From: Brachycybe producta
Lineage: Eukaryota; Arthropoda; Diplopoda; Playtdesmida; Andrognathidae
Direction of reading: 5' to 3'
DNA length: 64,000 nucleotides
Assembly (NCBI GenBank): GCA_036925085.1
Contig: JAUPFP010000024.1
Coordinates: 1,460,001 to 1,524,000 of the forward strand
The notes under the pieces were generated by a model, which saw nothing but the letters and a program-made list of their open reading frames with translations, was not told the origin of the DNA and searched no databases. A program made the translations under genes and the position numbers. Positions 1 through 22,600 of this stretch are shown one piece after another. Each line of letters begins with the position of its first letter. Within the stretch, counting starts at the first letter, position 1.

Positions 1-353
1 GGCAGATACATCAGTGTGCATTTTATATAGATTAACTAAAGAAATTTGAAATAGCAGAACTGCTGTTATTGGTTGATTATTTAGACGTCACATCAAACTG
101 TCGCTCATGATTGGTTAAAAGCACATTAGTATTACCGTAGGCGCTTATTAACCCTCGTCACTTTAATTTCTCTTTAGCCCTAGATAGAGACCTTTGCTTA
201 CTAGTCTTGTCTATTTTAATACGCTTAATTTTATACCAATTTTTATATTTTTATATTTGTATACATATTTCATTTTAAATTATTTTATGCACTTTTATAT
301 TTTTGTAATAAATCGGAAACTGAAGATTCTTACGTTAACATTCAAGCTGTCTG

Positions 354-444
354 TGACGTCATCTGTAGAACTCGGCGTAATCATTATTGAAGGTATGTTA
401 TTTATTATTGATATCGGGATCGATAAAGGTCGCAAGTGACGTCA
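354..444. promoter_or_regulatory. Paired TGACGTCA (CRE) sites upstream of the small gene
   Basis: Two perfect TGACGTCA palindromes lie at 354-361 and 437-444, 110-200 bp before the ATG at 557. This octamer is the classical CREB/ATF site. The position suggests a proximal promoter for the three-exon gene that follows. Binding is inferred, not shown. Confidence 0.4.
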
Positions 445-556
445 CTTGTAATGAAAGTTTTAAATCATTGTACACTAAATGGCTAATAATTAATTTATTT
501 AAAATAATGTTTAATTTAAAAATAAATTATTAATTACATTATAAATCATAGGAAAA

Positions 557-1683
557 ATGTCTTCTGTGCCAATAACTTTTGGAATAGTCTCAAAAGTTCG
601 TAACCAATTTGACAGTGGTTTTAAACGTGTTGACAAGGAGGTTTTATTTGAAAAACAGCAAACTTCATCCGATGGTAACTAATTAGTAGAAATTTCATTA
701 AGAAAAACGTTTAGAAAAGTAATTTCTTTTTTTTTTAAAGTATTTTGTAAAAAAAAAATGTTTCTTTGAACGTTTATTTTAGTCTTATCTTAAAAGGCCT
801 ATTTAGGGGCCTAGGTTTATTTTTCTTTTCTAATCTATTTTTGTTGTCTGGTTGAAGTTTGTAACTTTTTTTTTTACATGATTTCAATCACGTCCTCTAA
901 AAAATGAGTTCAAAGAAATAAAGTTATGATTCTGAAAAGTTCTGATGAACTTTGAAGCACTTGTATATTAGTTGTAACTAAATAGCATTTCATTTATGAT
1001 TGGCTTATCATTTTTTTTCCACTTTCTTGCAGAAGAAAATTAATTTCTCTTTGAATCTTTGATGATTGATTTCAATAGTTGATAATTTTTATGATTTTAT
1101 TAAAAAAATAACTTGTATTCTAATATTTTCTTAGCCTACACATGCATATAAGTTCAGAGTTTCGTTTTGAAGTAGGCTATTTTATTAAATAAAATATTTA
1201 CATGATTATGCAGTATGACTATAATATTATTTTCTTTTAATTATTGTATAGCTGTTGAAAATCCACCAGCTAAATACAATGATAAACTAATGAATAGCAT
1301 TTGGGGATTGTACAACCTGTATTCTCCACCGAGCTTTCAGAAAAACAACGAATCTTCAATGAAAACCAACAAGTGAGGATTTTAATTTCAATTGTTTTAT
1401 ATTCATGTTGAAAAGTGCATTAATTACTATTAATTATTATTTTTGTAGTGTGGTGACACTGTGAATGTAATTTGCGAAGCTGGTAAAACTTTTCTAACCA
1501 ATTATTTTTTTTAAACAAAAACTTATTTGGAAGTTTGCAGTAATTATTTAAAATGAATCTTTGTTTTGTTTATTTCTTGATTTTTTTAGGGTTGTTGCCA
1601 TTAAGAAATGCATCATCAAAGCTGGTATCAAATTATCACTCCAGGGTTATCATCTAAACTATACTAATCGAATCTCCTATTAA
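557..1683 (+). CDS. Small three-exon protein of unknown function (110 aa)
   Basis: I do not recognise this protein. Three exons join in frame with consensus borders: 557-674 (donor G|gtaact), 1252-1372 (acceptor ttgtatag, donor AA|gtgagg) and 1590-1683 (acceptor tttttttag, stop TAA). Phases 1 and 2 match at both junctions. The product is a basic protein that starts MSSVPITFGIVSK. It has a central segment with SIWGLYNLYSPPSF and a Lys/Ile-rich tail (VVAIKKCIIKAGIKLSL). I see no signal peptide or clear membrane segment. An AATAAA at 1802-1807 could end the transcript and two CRE palindromes lie upstream, so a compact complete gene is plausible. The exons are short enough that chance cannot be excluded. 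Transcript evidence or a homologue in a related species would decide. Confidence 0.5.
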
Positions 1684-2765
1684 TTCACTAACCCCTTCGT
1701 ATAGTATTTTTAATTAACAAAAAGAGTTTCCCTTTTATTATATTAGAGCATAATAACCCTAATAATTACAAGATTTTATACAAATAGAATTAAAGTGTAT
1801 CAATAAAATATTGGATTACAGGTTATATACAAATGTCTTATATGTCAGTTTAATTTTAAAGTGATAATTATATTTTAATTATTTTTTTAACGTTTGCATC
1901 AATTAAATTAGACATTTTTATTTTTCATCTTATTATGGAAATTGGAGAAATTATGCGCAACATTGCACATTCTTATATTCATCGATTTAACCAGCATCCA
2001 GGCGTCATCTAGACATAAATATATAGGAACGTGACGTCACACAGCAGACGATATTTTATTAATTTTTCTCTATAAAAAGTTTATTTTGAAAGATAACATG
2101 AAAATACTATTAAGTGATTCAACAACCATTCTAGTTTCTAATACAATTTCATTTTTTTCTTTGTATTGCTCTTCTCAAATAAGGAATAATCAAGAAAATC
2201 GTAGAGAAATGCCATAGCTTTTTACTATAATATAACGTTATATCGTTGAAGGCCTATGGAAACACATGAAAACATAATATATGTTCTGTCGTCTGCTAAT
2301 AGATATAATTACGGCGCTTTATCTAACAGACAATTATCTGTGTAATATTAATCGGAAGTGACGTCATATAAATAACCGGTTAATGTCGGTTAGTAACCGA
2401 TACAAGAAGGAAGTCCGTCTTGTTGCGCCCCCGGCCCCCCCCTCTCCTCTCAACAAATTTCATTCTTTTATATTTTTCTGATATTTTTCTATAGTTTTTT
2501 TTTGATCGTTTTTTTTTGTGTTGTAAAAGTGAATTTCACTGTTTCGGTTTGTATTTTCTTCGTTCTATTGTTGTTCATTAATAATATTAAGTGAACATTA
2601 AAACGATCGAAATGGTGCCAAACTGACATCACGACAGAAATTAAGAAAAAAGTTTTTCTTTTAAAGAAATGATGTTTCCGATCAGAAGAAGGAAATTACT
2701 ATTCTACTTTTTATAAGAAAAAGTAAAAACAGAGTGAGAAGAAGTCAAAAGAAGACCATGAAAAG
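1684..2765. promoter_or_regulatory. Intergenic region and promoter/5' UTR of the Hippo kinase
   Basis: No coding exon is visible here. After the AATAAA at 1802 the region holds a half copy of the palindromic family B repeat (about 2070-2140). It then shows a promoter-like stretch with TGACGTCA at 2032-2039, an ETS-CRE composite CGGAAGTGACGTCA at 2353-2366 and the palindrome AACCGGTT (Grainyhead-type core) at 2374-2381. A short GC-richer segment follows at about 2400-2450. Transcription of the kinase gene probably starts near there, with the 5' UTR running to the ATG at 2766. Motif names come from known consensus sequences; function is inferred. Confidence 0.45.
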
Positions 2766-13065
<10,300 letters not shown>

Positions 13066-15320
13066 GTAAAAACATAGATAATTAGAGAAAATGAAAAAGA
13101 AAACAGAAAAAAATACAGGAACTCGTTGAATACAGTTCTCTTTCTTCGGGATTCTACGAGACGGATTTCTCGGTTTCTATGATTCTGAAGTGTGTGATGG
13201 GTAACATCTTCAAAATAAACGATACATCTTAACCTTCGTTTTTTGGAAGTTACCAGTACTTAAGTTAACGTATTCGGTGATGTTACGGTACTCGGAATAG
13301 TTGTATCATTATCATTAAGAAATAATTTAACGTTGCCAAACTGAACAATTAGGTTAAGGCCGGCTGGCTGTACACGTGGTCAAACTGGTGGTATAACCAG
13401 AGGCGTAACTAAGGCAGCCAGAGACGAATGAGGCACCTGATTGGGCGCCGGATTTCGTTTTGTCTCTTGTGCGAAATTAGCTAGTTACGGCTCTGGTGGT
13501 ATCATAATGGTGTAAAAGGACTGAAAGTTTATCTGAAGCAGCTTTTTAAATGAATCTTAAGATATGCTCGAAACTAGAAAAAGCAAATGAAGATACATAG
13601 ACAATTTTCATAATGATATATTGAAAAATAAACCTTTTATGGTAAGTTTGATAATTGTCAATTTTCATTTTGGGGTTTTTAAGTTGATAATCAAAGTTTA
13701 AAGTATTTTTTTCCCCAGTTGCGATATACAAGTGTATTTTTAAGGATTTTAATTATGGCATTATTCTGTGCATCTTTTTTTTTTCTAGTTTAAAGTAATT
13801 CTTAAAATTCTTTAATAAGTTACTTAAAAAGAAGTGCGTTCTCGTGTAGCCGTTGCCTTGCATTTAGAATGTTAATAATTATTAGTCAAAAAAAGCATTT
13901 GTTCTGGGTTCGGTGTTTGTTTTCTAGTTGGTTAAGTTGCGTTGATGACGTATTAGTACTGGATCTTGTTCTTCCCTTACTGTAGTCTCCGTATCTGTTG
14001 AATTGCCTCAAATTCAGGACTTGAGACTAGAATAAAGCCATCTGTCACGTTCAGTTATATGGATCTTCAAAAATGGCCAATCGGATGTGTTCCCCCTCCC
14101 TTTTTTATTAGTTATTACACACAGCAAAGTGCCATCTAGTCATTTAATTAAAAATATCCATTGTTAATTTAGTCGTATATCTCCCCCGTTTCTCCTTAAT
14201 TTACTTGCAGTATCTTCTGACTTATTTTTTCTTCATGTTTTGTTGTCATTTTGTATTTCTCTGCTCTAACCAACTGCTGTGTTCTCGACCCTCATGTCTA
14301 ATGTTATTTCTGTTGTGTTTTTACGTGAATGTAATCATTAATTTCATGTATTAGTTGTAATTGGAGATCTCTAATCTGTAAGGCAACAAGAAAAATGTGT
14401 TTTTCAGCCAATGAACCAAGTTATAGGCTAGAATTCTGAAGCTTAGACGTAAAAAAGTTATCTAAAATTAGTCTTGCTCAGTTAAAAACACTAGTCTCTA
14501 AACACATTCTTTCACTGAAAACCGTATTTTTCTTGTTCATTACTAATCTGACTTAAGATCTGTTTTAAATGATTATTTTCTCGCGCTTTGCTTGTTCTAC
14601 CTTGGTAGCAAAACAGCGATTACTAAATGTGATAGATCCCGTAAATGCTAATCATGTTTAAAGTAAGGATTATTTTTTGAAGACACTTTCAGGTGTTTTA
14701 ACTTATGTCCTCTTTAATTCATCATTTGCCATAGTTTTTTAATTTTTATTAAGGTATATATTTCTCCCTTACAGATCCTTTTTTTTAGATGAATGTAAGA
14801 TGGGGGAGAGTGAGATTGTGAGAGATCTTAAATTAATTGTTGTTGTCTCAGGTTTGGTGAGTTTCAAATTCAATCTGAAGTGCCTAGCTTGGTATTTTGG
14901 CTGTGCCTTTCCTTTATCATCATCATCATTATTGTGTGTGTGCATGCAGTTTATGTGTGTAATTAATAGTTATACATTTGTCAAGTGTGCACCTATTTTT
15001 TCTGTTTGAAAAGAGCTGCATCCTCGACATTTCGTATTGGATTCTGGTGAGGGAACTTGTCATTGGGATCTACGGTTGCAGTCAAGTAGGTCTATTTGTA
15101 TACATGATACTGTTAGACAATCCAATATAAATTAATATACCAATAAGGAAAATAAAACCGATGTAAACAGTTTAATTTGTTATTCAACTGTTCTCTCATT
15201 GAACTTTTTTTTTTATATATATTAACTTTGAAATTTGAGAAAAACAAAATTAAAAAGAAAGGTAAATTTTCGTAAGATTTACATTTAAATACATTTTGCC
15301 TAAATGAAGAGAAACTTGAA

Positions 15321-15810
15321 TGTGTTTTAGGAACTAAAGGATAGCTCAATTACTTAATACGTGGTACACACATGGTTTAAATGAATTCAAATTAAACATG
15401 TTTAGGTGAATTTATACGGAATCCAGTTAAGAACATGAACCAAATAAAAATTGACTTTATTATTAATATTTTAAATTGAAATTTACTAAATCAATATTTT
15501 ACTGTCAATAGTTTCTATATTATATTTAAGTATTAACTCAATATTTTGAGATTATTAACTGAATGAATTGAATTCGACATATTGTTTATTTGCCCTTTTC
15601 ACAGAGGGCTCTGTTGAACACGTTTATCATTCAAATGCATTTAAATTATCAGGTGTGTGTGTACTAGGTATAAGGGTATTTTAATGTTGACATCTTTCAA
15701 AATAAGCTTTTTATTTGAGTTTGTCTTTAAAAAAAAAAGTTTATTTGGAAAGATAATAACGTGAAAATATCCTGAAGTGATTGCGTAACCCTTCTATTTT
15801 CTAAAACACT
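15321..15810. repeat. Family B MITE interrupted by a family C element
   Basis: The left arm of a family B copy (TGTGTTTTAGGAACTAAAGG, then GCTCAATTACTTAA) stops at about 15360. Family C sequence then runs from TACACACATGG (15365) to GTGTGTACTAGGTA (about 15670). Family B resumes with AGGGTATTTTAATG and GACATCTTTCAAAATAAG and closes with CCTTCTATTTTCTAAAACAC. Family C therefore inserted into a pre-existing family B copy. Confidence 0.65.
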
Positions 15811-16358
15811 GTCTAGTTTTTTAATTTTCTTCCTGAAAGACATGATAATCAGAGTTTGAAAATGAGCTGTTCATAAACTACCTTTAATTTTATTTGAATC
15901 ATTTTAATAATAGTTCTCAAAGCAATCTAAATATGCTAATTTCATGTGTATTTCTTCTTGGAAAAAAATGTGTTTAGTTTATTTTTATTGCAATAACATA
16001 TATTTAAATGACAAGAAAAACCCAAAATGGCCGCCACAGTTTTAAACATGAGTCTAATGCGTGACATTGCCACACATGAAAATGAATAGTGAACTATTTT
16101 TTTCTTCTTAGCCATATGTTTTAATTACTTGTTATATTATCAAATAATTAATCATATGTAAAAAAAATAACAATCATAACAAATGAAATTAATAGAAGTG
16201 TAGCGAAATTTTTAAAAAAATTAACATCTTTTAATTATTAATTTTAATATTAATTTGAGTTCATTGAGCCGCGTAATAATATTCTAATGAGCGTATATAG
16301 TCAATGAGATTGGGCGTGAAACGGCTACTGTTTTTTCGTCTTAGAGCTCTCCATTTTG

Positions 16359-16440
16359 ATTGGTTGCTATGTGTGTGTCACGTGACTGCGAGAGGCCTTA
16401 CTCTCAACAGCAACCTGTCAAACCGGTCTGGCGCGCGCAT
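16359..16440 (+). promoter_or_regulatory. Promoter-like region of the type II membrane protein gene
   Basis: A GC-richer island contains an inverted CCAAT box (ATTGG, 16359-16363), an E-box CACGTG in GTCACGTGAC (16377-16386) and GGCGCGCGC near 16430, about 300 bp before the proposed ATG at 16695. It stands out from the AT-rich surroundings. Assignment to the downstream gene rests on position. Confidence 0.4.
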
Positions 16441-16694
16441 TGTTCAGAATCAATTTTTGTTTTATTCAGTTGCCAGGTGAACTGTTCTTCTTGTCGGATG
16501 TGATTTTAGTTTTCTGTCGGATTTTTATTTGTTGTTGTTTGAACGTATTTTTATTTTTTTTTCGGAAATGTTTTGCTTACATTGAAACTCATTGGAAGAA
16601 AAATAGTCTTGGATTCGTTTTTTTTTTCTTTTCATTTCGCATCTTATTATTTCGACGCCTTGGCTTATTGTATTAAAAATTAACGTCAGAAACG

Positions 16695-19600
16695 ATGAAC
16701 GGAACTGCAAATAATACGGCAAGTAACTTTAAAATTATATTGAAATTCTGTGTGTAATTTTTTTATGATTAAAATTTTTGGAGGTTTTTTTTTCTGATCA
16801 CTTTTTTTTAAGCGCGAAATCACAGCCTCACGTGGTCAACATGTGGCTCGCGAGCCACGTTAATTCGTATTGTCGCCGCTGTTCTGTGTTGCTTTTAAGT
16901 TGAATAGGTTGAGAAACCTCATTGTGTTTCTCATATTTGGTCGTTTTTTTTACTTTTTTTTTCTGTCTTTTGTTAAAAAAACGTTTAGAAAATTACATTA
17001 AATATTTTCTGGATCGAATTGACGTCATCTGTAATGGAATTTCTATTTTTTTTTTAGATGTGAAATTTCGTTAACAAAAAACAGTCAGAAAAAGTAACGA
17101 TTTTATAAAAACCTTTTGAAATTTTTATTATTTTTACTTTTGTTAAAATCTGTTATTAAGTTTATTTGTAACAAATTAAGATGGTTTATAAACAGCTGTT
17201 GATTCTGTCTTAAGAGAAACTAGAAAGTGTTTTAGATACTAGAAGGGTAACTCAATCAACACTTAAAAGGTGTTTTCATTTTGATATCTTTCAAAAAATA
17301 AACCAAAAATACTACAAAAATATTGTCTTGATTAAACTTGGTTTATTTTCAAGCTTATTTTGAAAGATAATATGAAAAAAATACCCTTAATTGTGATTGA
17401 GCTACCCTTCTAGTTTCTAAAACACTTTAAAAGTTTCTTCTCTTCATTTTTGTACCAGGAGAAACAGAATAATCAAAAATTCGAAAGACGTTTTATAACT
17501 TTAAAAATTAAAACGACCATAAGAAATGCTAAGTTTGTTAGAAACTAGAATAGTAAACATTTATATGTTAAAATGATTGTTTTAAATTTTTTTGAAATAA
17601 ACGTTTTTCTAAACTTTTTATGACAATTTAAAAATCATATTTTTTTTCACTGTATTTTGAGCTAAAAAAAATAGTAGAAATTTGATTTATTTTAAAACTG
17701 ACTCAATAAAGAAATTGTTGTGAATAATTACTAGTAAGCGCACATCAACCAACTATTCTAGTTTCTAGAAAAGTTGGTTATGTATAGTTTTTTGAACCAT
17801 TAGAAGTAACAATTACAGGTGGTTCAACACTTGTGAATGTGTGGGCCACATAAAGACAGAAAAAATGGCCCACATGTTTCAGAATAATTTTTTCGAAAAG
17901 AAGGTCACAAGGGTGGAATGTGGATCAGAGAGTCAGACGAAGACCGTTTTTTTCTTTAGAGGATAGTCACTGGGGAGAGAGGGGAGGGGAAGGGGGAAAA
18001 GGAGGCCCTTTTCAGGGAATTTCTGGTCACTTTTTATCAAGAGGACCAGAGAGAAAGGTAAGAAAAAGAGGGTGGAATTATTTGAGGTTCCCTACCGAGT
18101 TGAGTCACATTTTTTTTTCTTTCTTTTCTAGTCAAGAATTTTTGTTAACAAAATGTGTTTTATTCAACCGTATTCTTTTTTTTTTCTCTTAACTGTCTGA
18201 TAATTACTGAAAAAGATGGGGGGGGGGAGGGGGCAGAAAAGGAGTGTGGGGTGGGGATTGGTTAAAAATTATTGAAGAAGAAGAAGAAGAGAAAAGGGTG
18301 ATTCATCCATCCTTCGTCCTGTTTTTGTTGTCGTGGTCATCATCATCATCATCCAAGACTCATCTTTTGATCATCATCATCATCATCATTCCATTTATCA
18401 CGATGTTGTTTAGTTGATTTCAGGCCAAGGAATTCAGCAATCTGAGAAAAAGAATTCAAAAAGAGCCACCACATTTTCGATATTCTTTTATTTTTTTATA
18501 TAATTCACTTGATATTTCCCATGTAATCATAATATTTGTTAAGATGACGTCATTCATGAAAGGGGAGACCCTTTTTTTTTTACAATTTTTTTAGCCCTCA
18601 GGGTCGTGGAAATGACATAAGTGGTCCACCAGGTGCCACAACCGGATATGTTGTGATAACGGTTTTTTTTTTTGTGTGTGTGAGCTTACTTGCTACTGGC
18701 CATATGGTGTGTTGTGTTACACAAAGGATGGTTCCTTTTTTTGTTTTGTTTGGCATTTTAAAGTTTGACATTGTATTTTTCATTATAAATTAAGTGGGTT
18801 GAGGTGAAATTGTTGAATTAATCGGTTAAACCATTTAAAGTAGCATCTTGTTTAAGTAACAGGATGCAAACATGATGTCGTCATACACATATTAACACAG
18901 CTGATGAAGTGTTTAATGATGGTAATGGTCAGTGGTCACTGGTCAGTCAATTCATATGGAGAGGACCACCACCACACGTATTTCTTATTCTGGTCATCAT
19001 CATCTTGTAAAAATGGTAGAAGAAAAAAAAACAAGAACACACAAGACTAGTGTAGACTGAAGAAGTTGTTCACGGGTCAGTGGAGTCAGTCACTTGAGAT
19101 AATTTTAAAGTGGTAAAGGTTTTTTTCATTTAGCATCGGAAATGCCTTTTATTGGAGGGAAGTACTTGTCTGGTACCTGGACTTGTTTTGTCTAGTGCTA
19201 CTCTGGTCAAGTGTACGTGGCGTTCAGCGAGATTTTTGGGTTAGAGAACAGGCATTTAGAAATCGGGGAAAAACATAGGTTGGCTCCGCCCTTTTTATGA
19301 CGACCGGCATCTTCTAATTGGTTGGTTATGTAGTCTGACGTCACATGCTCCGCCTTTTTTCAACGTCGAACCACACAACAAACCAATTGGAAGTCGCCGG
19401 TCGTCATAAAAAGGTCGGAGCCAACTTATGTTTAAAAATGACCTTGAATGAATTTTAATATGGTTTTTTTTTTGCATACAAATGCACCCCTATCTTAATG
19501 TGTAACGGGTCAGACTAAAACATGGAAACTGACGGGAACGCGCGGAAAAATAAATATTAGGCTACTATAAGCGTTACAAGGCACGAAAAATACGTGTAGA

Positions 19601-22600
19601 CACATGGAACGCACGGAAAACACTTAAAACACGGAAAAGCGCGGAAAACGCAAACAAACACACAGAAAAGTGCGGAAAACACAAACACACAGAAAAGTGC
19701 GGAAAACACTTATAAAACACACGGAAAAGCGCGATAAACACACGGGGGAAATGTTTGTGTTTGTAAGTGTTTTCCCGCGCTTTCCCGTGTTTTTGTAAGT
19801 GTTTTCGTGTGTTTGTAAGTGTTTTCCGTGCTTTCCCCATGTGGCTGCATGTATTTTCCGTGTCTTGTAACACTTATAGTAGCCTAATATTGAATTTTCC
19901 GCCCGTTTCCATAAGTTTCTGTGTTTTAGTCTGACCCATGTGTAACTCCTTTTCTGTACTTTTTTTTTCGTAACATATACATAGAGTAGTTGACCAGAGC
20001 AATAATTAGTTTTGTGTGTGTTTTACATACTAACATACATGTAACTAGATTAGTCGAGATACTAGATAGTAACGCAAAAAAAATGGTTAGTTAGATTATA
20101 TTCAATGTAAACAGATATGAGAAGATGGACTGGATATTTGGTTCAATAATCATGTTTTTGTGGTTAAGAGGCATAAGAAGAATCAATGTTAAATTAACTT
20201 TAACGGTCGTATGAACACACTTAAATTGAGAAGTGAGTTTAAACTTTTTTTTAAAAAAAGTAATAAATAATCCGAAATTCTGAATTTCTGGAAGTTTTCT
20301 GATAAATTAAACACTTGAGAATATCATGAATTAAAAGAAATATTAAGTGTGGATTTTTTATTGGCCACAAATGGACACAGTCAAAACATCTCTTAATTTC
20401 GCACCTAAATGACAGAAATAATCCGACTTTCAAGGCGATTTACACTTTAAAACCACTTTGTACACAACACATGAGTTAAATGAATTCAAATTAAATGTGT
20501 TTAGGTGAATTATACGGAATCCAGTTAAGGACAAGAACCAAATAAAAATTGACTTTTATTATTAATATTTTAAATTTGAAATACTAAATCAATATTTTAA
20601 TGTCAATAGTTTATTAGATTTAAGTATTAACTCAATATTTTCAAATTAATTAACTGAATAAATTGAATTCCACATAGTTTGTTTGTCCTTTACAGGGCTC
20701 TGTAGAACACGTTTATTATTTAAATACATTTAAAATATCAGGTGTGAGTACTAAATGTTAGGAACCCATTTGAAGCGTTTTTATCTGACGTTTTTTTTAA
20801 AAGAAATGTATGAAATTATGTGAACTTATGCAAATTTCTAAAGATTTCTTAAGTTTTATCTGTTTTTATTTTGGATTAAACTGTTTTTTATTGCAGACAC
20901 ACACATATGGTATCATAGTAAGTAAGTATATCCAATAGACACATTGGAACTGTCATTTTGTGTCTTGTTAATTAGTAATAATTACAGTATAGGTCTCATT
21001 ATTGATCCACACATAATTATTAAAGATAGATGAAGATTTTTAGTTATCGAATTGCATGTTTTTAACATTTGATGATTATACATTATACATTATTTTTGTG
21101 TGTGGTTGTGGTGGTGGTGGTGGGTAAGGTGGTAGATTAGGTGCAACTATCGAATTATTGATCTCTAAATAAGAGAAATACACAGAAGTCTATTTAAAAA
21201 AAAAGTTTTGATCCTAATGTATAATAGAAGTGATTCAAATCGATTTTTTATTATTATTGGATCAATTCACACAAGGACAACCTTGAAAAAAAGCTATTTT
21301 ATTTTTCTACATAAATAATTCCTAATTTGGAATCTGCAAACGCAAACGTTAACTTTTTCTTTTCTGAAGTTGACCAGTTATATATAAATAGGTCTTGTGG
21401 TCATTTTTATTTGATATTTGAGAAACTCTGAACTGGTCAGTCAGCTTTTCTTTTTTATTTTAATAAGTCTGTTTTTATCTTAACAGGTTTTTAATTTATT
21501 TACATTTTCATGGCTGTTGTTTTTTTTGTGGTCTACTTAATATATGCGTTCAATAATATATATATTTCGGACCCTCAGAAATAATAATCCAAGGTTATAA
21601 TACATATTATGTCAAATATGTCTTCATTTTTAGAAAATAGAGAGAAAAACCATTGAAAAATGTAACATTTTAGATGAAAAAAAAGGGAAAACGTGTGCCA
21701 TTGACTTCTATTTTTTATATATATTTATCATAAATATAAGATGAAAAAAAAGGTTCATTAAACAATTTTTTTATCCTTCTTGTATGTGTTGGGATTTTTT
21801 TTTCCTCCTCAAAACTTAAAACGAGTTTTTAACTTTAAAATAACCTTCATAAAAAAAAATAACACCTCACAAACCAAACACCACCTGTAATTTTTTTCTT
21901 CTTCTTCTTTTCGGTGTCCCGTTTGTTTTAACTTTTTTTATTTTTTCTTAAAAAAAAGTTCCATTCAATCGATTTTTTAAAAATATAAAATGTGGACATG
22001 AAATTTGTCATTTTCTTATACCTAGTACACACACCTGATAATTTAAATGCATTTAAATAATAAACGTATTATCTACAGAGCTCTGTGAAGGACAAACAAA
22101 CAATATGTCGTCGAATTCAATTTATTTAGTTAATTAATCTGAAAATATTGAGTTAATACTTAAATATAATAAATAAACTATTGACATTAAAATATTGATT
22201 TAGTATTTCAATTTAAAATATTAATAATAAAGTCAGTTTTTATTTGGTGTTCATGTCCTTAACTAGATTCCGTATAATTCACACCTAAACACATTTAATT
22301 TGAATTCATTTAACTCATGTGTGAGTACAAGGTATAAGATTATTGTTTGAAGTTTGGTCAATATATCCAAAAATTGACAAAGAGTGAACTACCAAACTAT
22401 AATAACATTTCTCATTTACAAAATAATGTTCTCTTATGCCTGGTTCACATATGTAGTCTTTCTATCCGTAATGCTTACGTTTATAACTGAGCAATGAAGA
22501 GCGTTATTATTACGGGAGGCCGCCAGTTAGCTGATTAACACTTCAGTGTTCCTACTTCATTTCTTGGCACACGAACCGAACCACCTTTTAGTGGTCGTGT

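Larger units (their letters stand above)
13066..16694. other. 3' UTR of the Hippo gene and intergenic DNA
   Basis: An AATAAA at 13214-13219 may end the kinase transcript; other AATAAA-like words follow. No spliced gene is visible. An open frame at 14800-15009 starts MGESEIVRDLK but has no family resemblance and no partner exon. Nested repeats occupy 15321-15810. The last 400 bp hold the promoter of the next gene. Confidence 0.6.

Noticed and set aside
14800-15009. Open frame starting MGESEIVRDLK
   Set aside because: A plausible donor-like site follows the first 18 codons, but no downstream exon in phase was found and the protein matches nothing; more likely the 3' flank of the Hippo gene.
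19574-19873. 99-codon minus-strand frame rich in Cys/Phe/His
   Set aside because: It simply reads the tandem core of the foldback element at 19507-19937.
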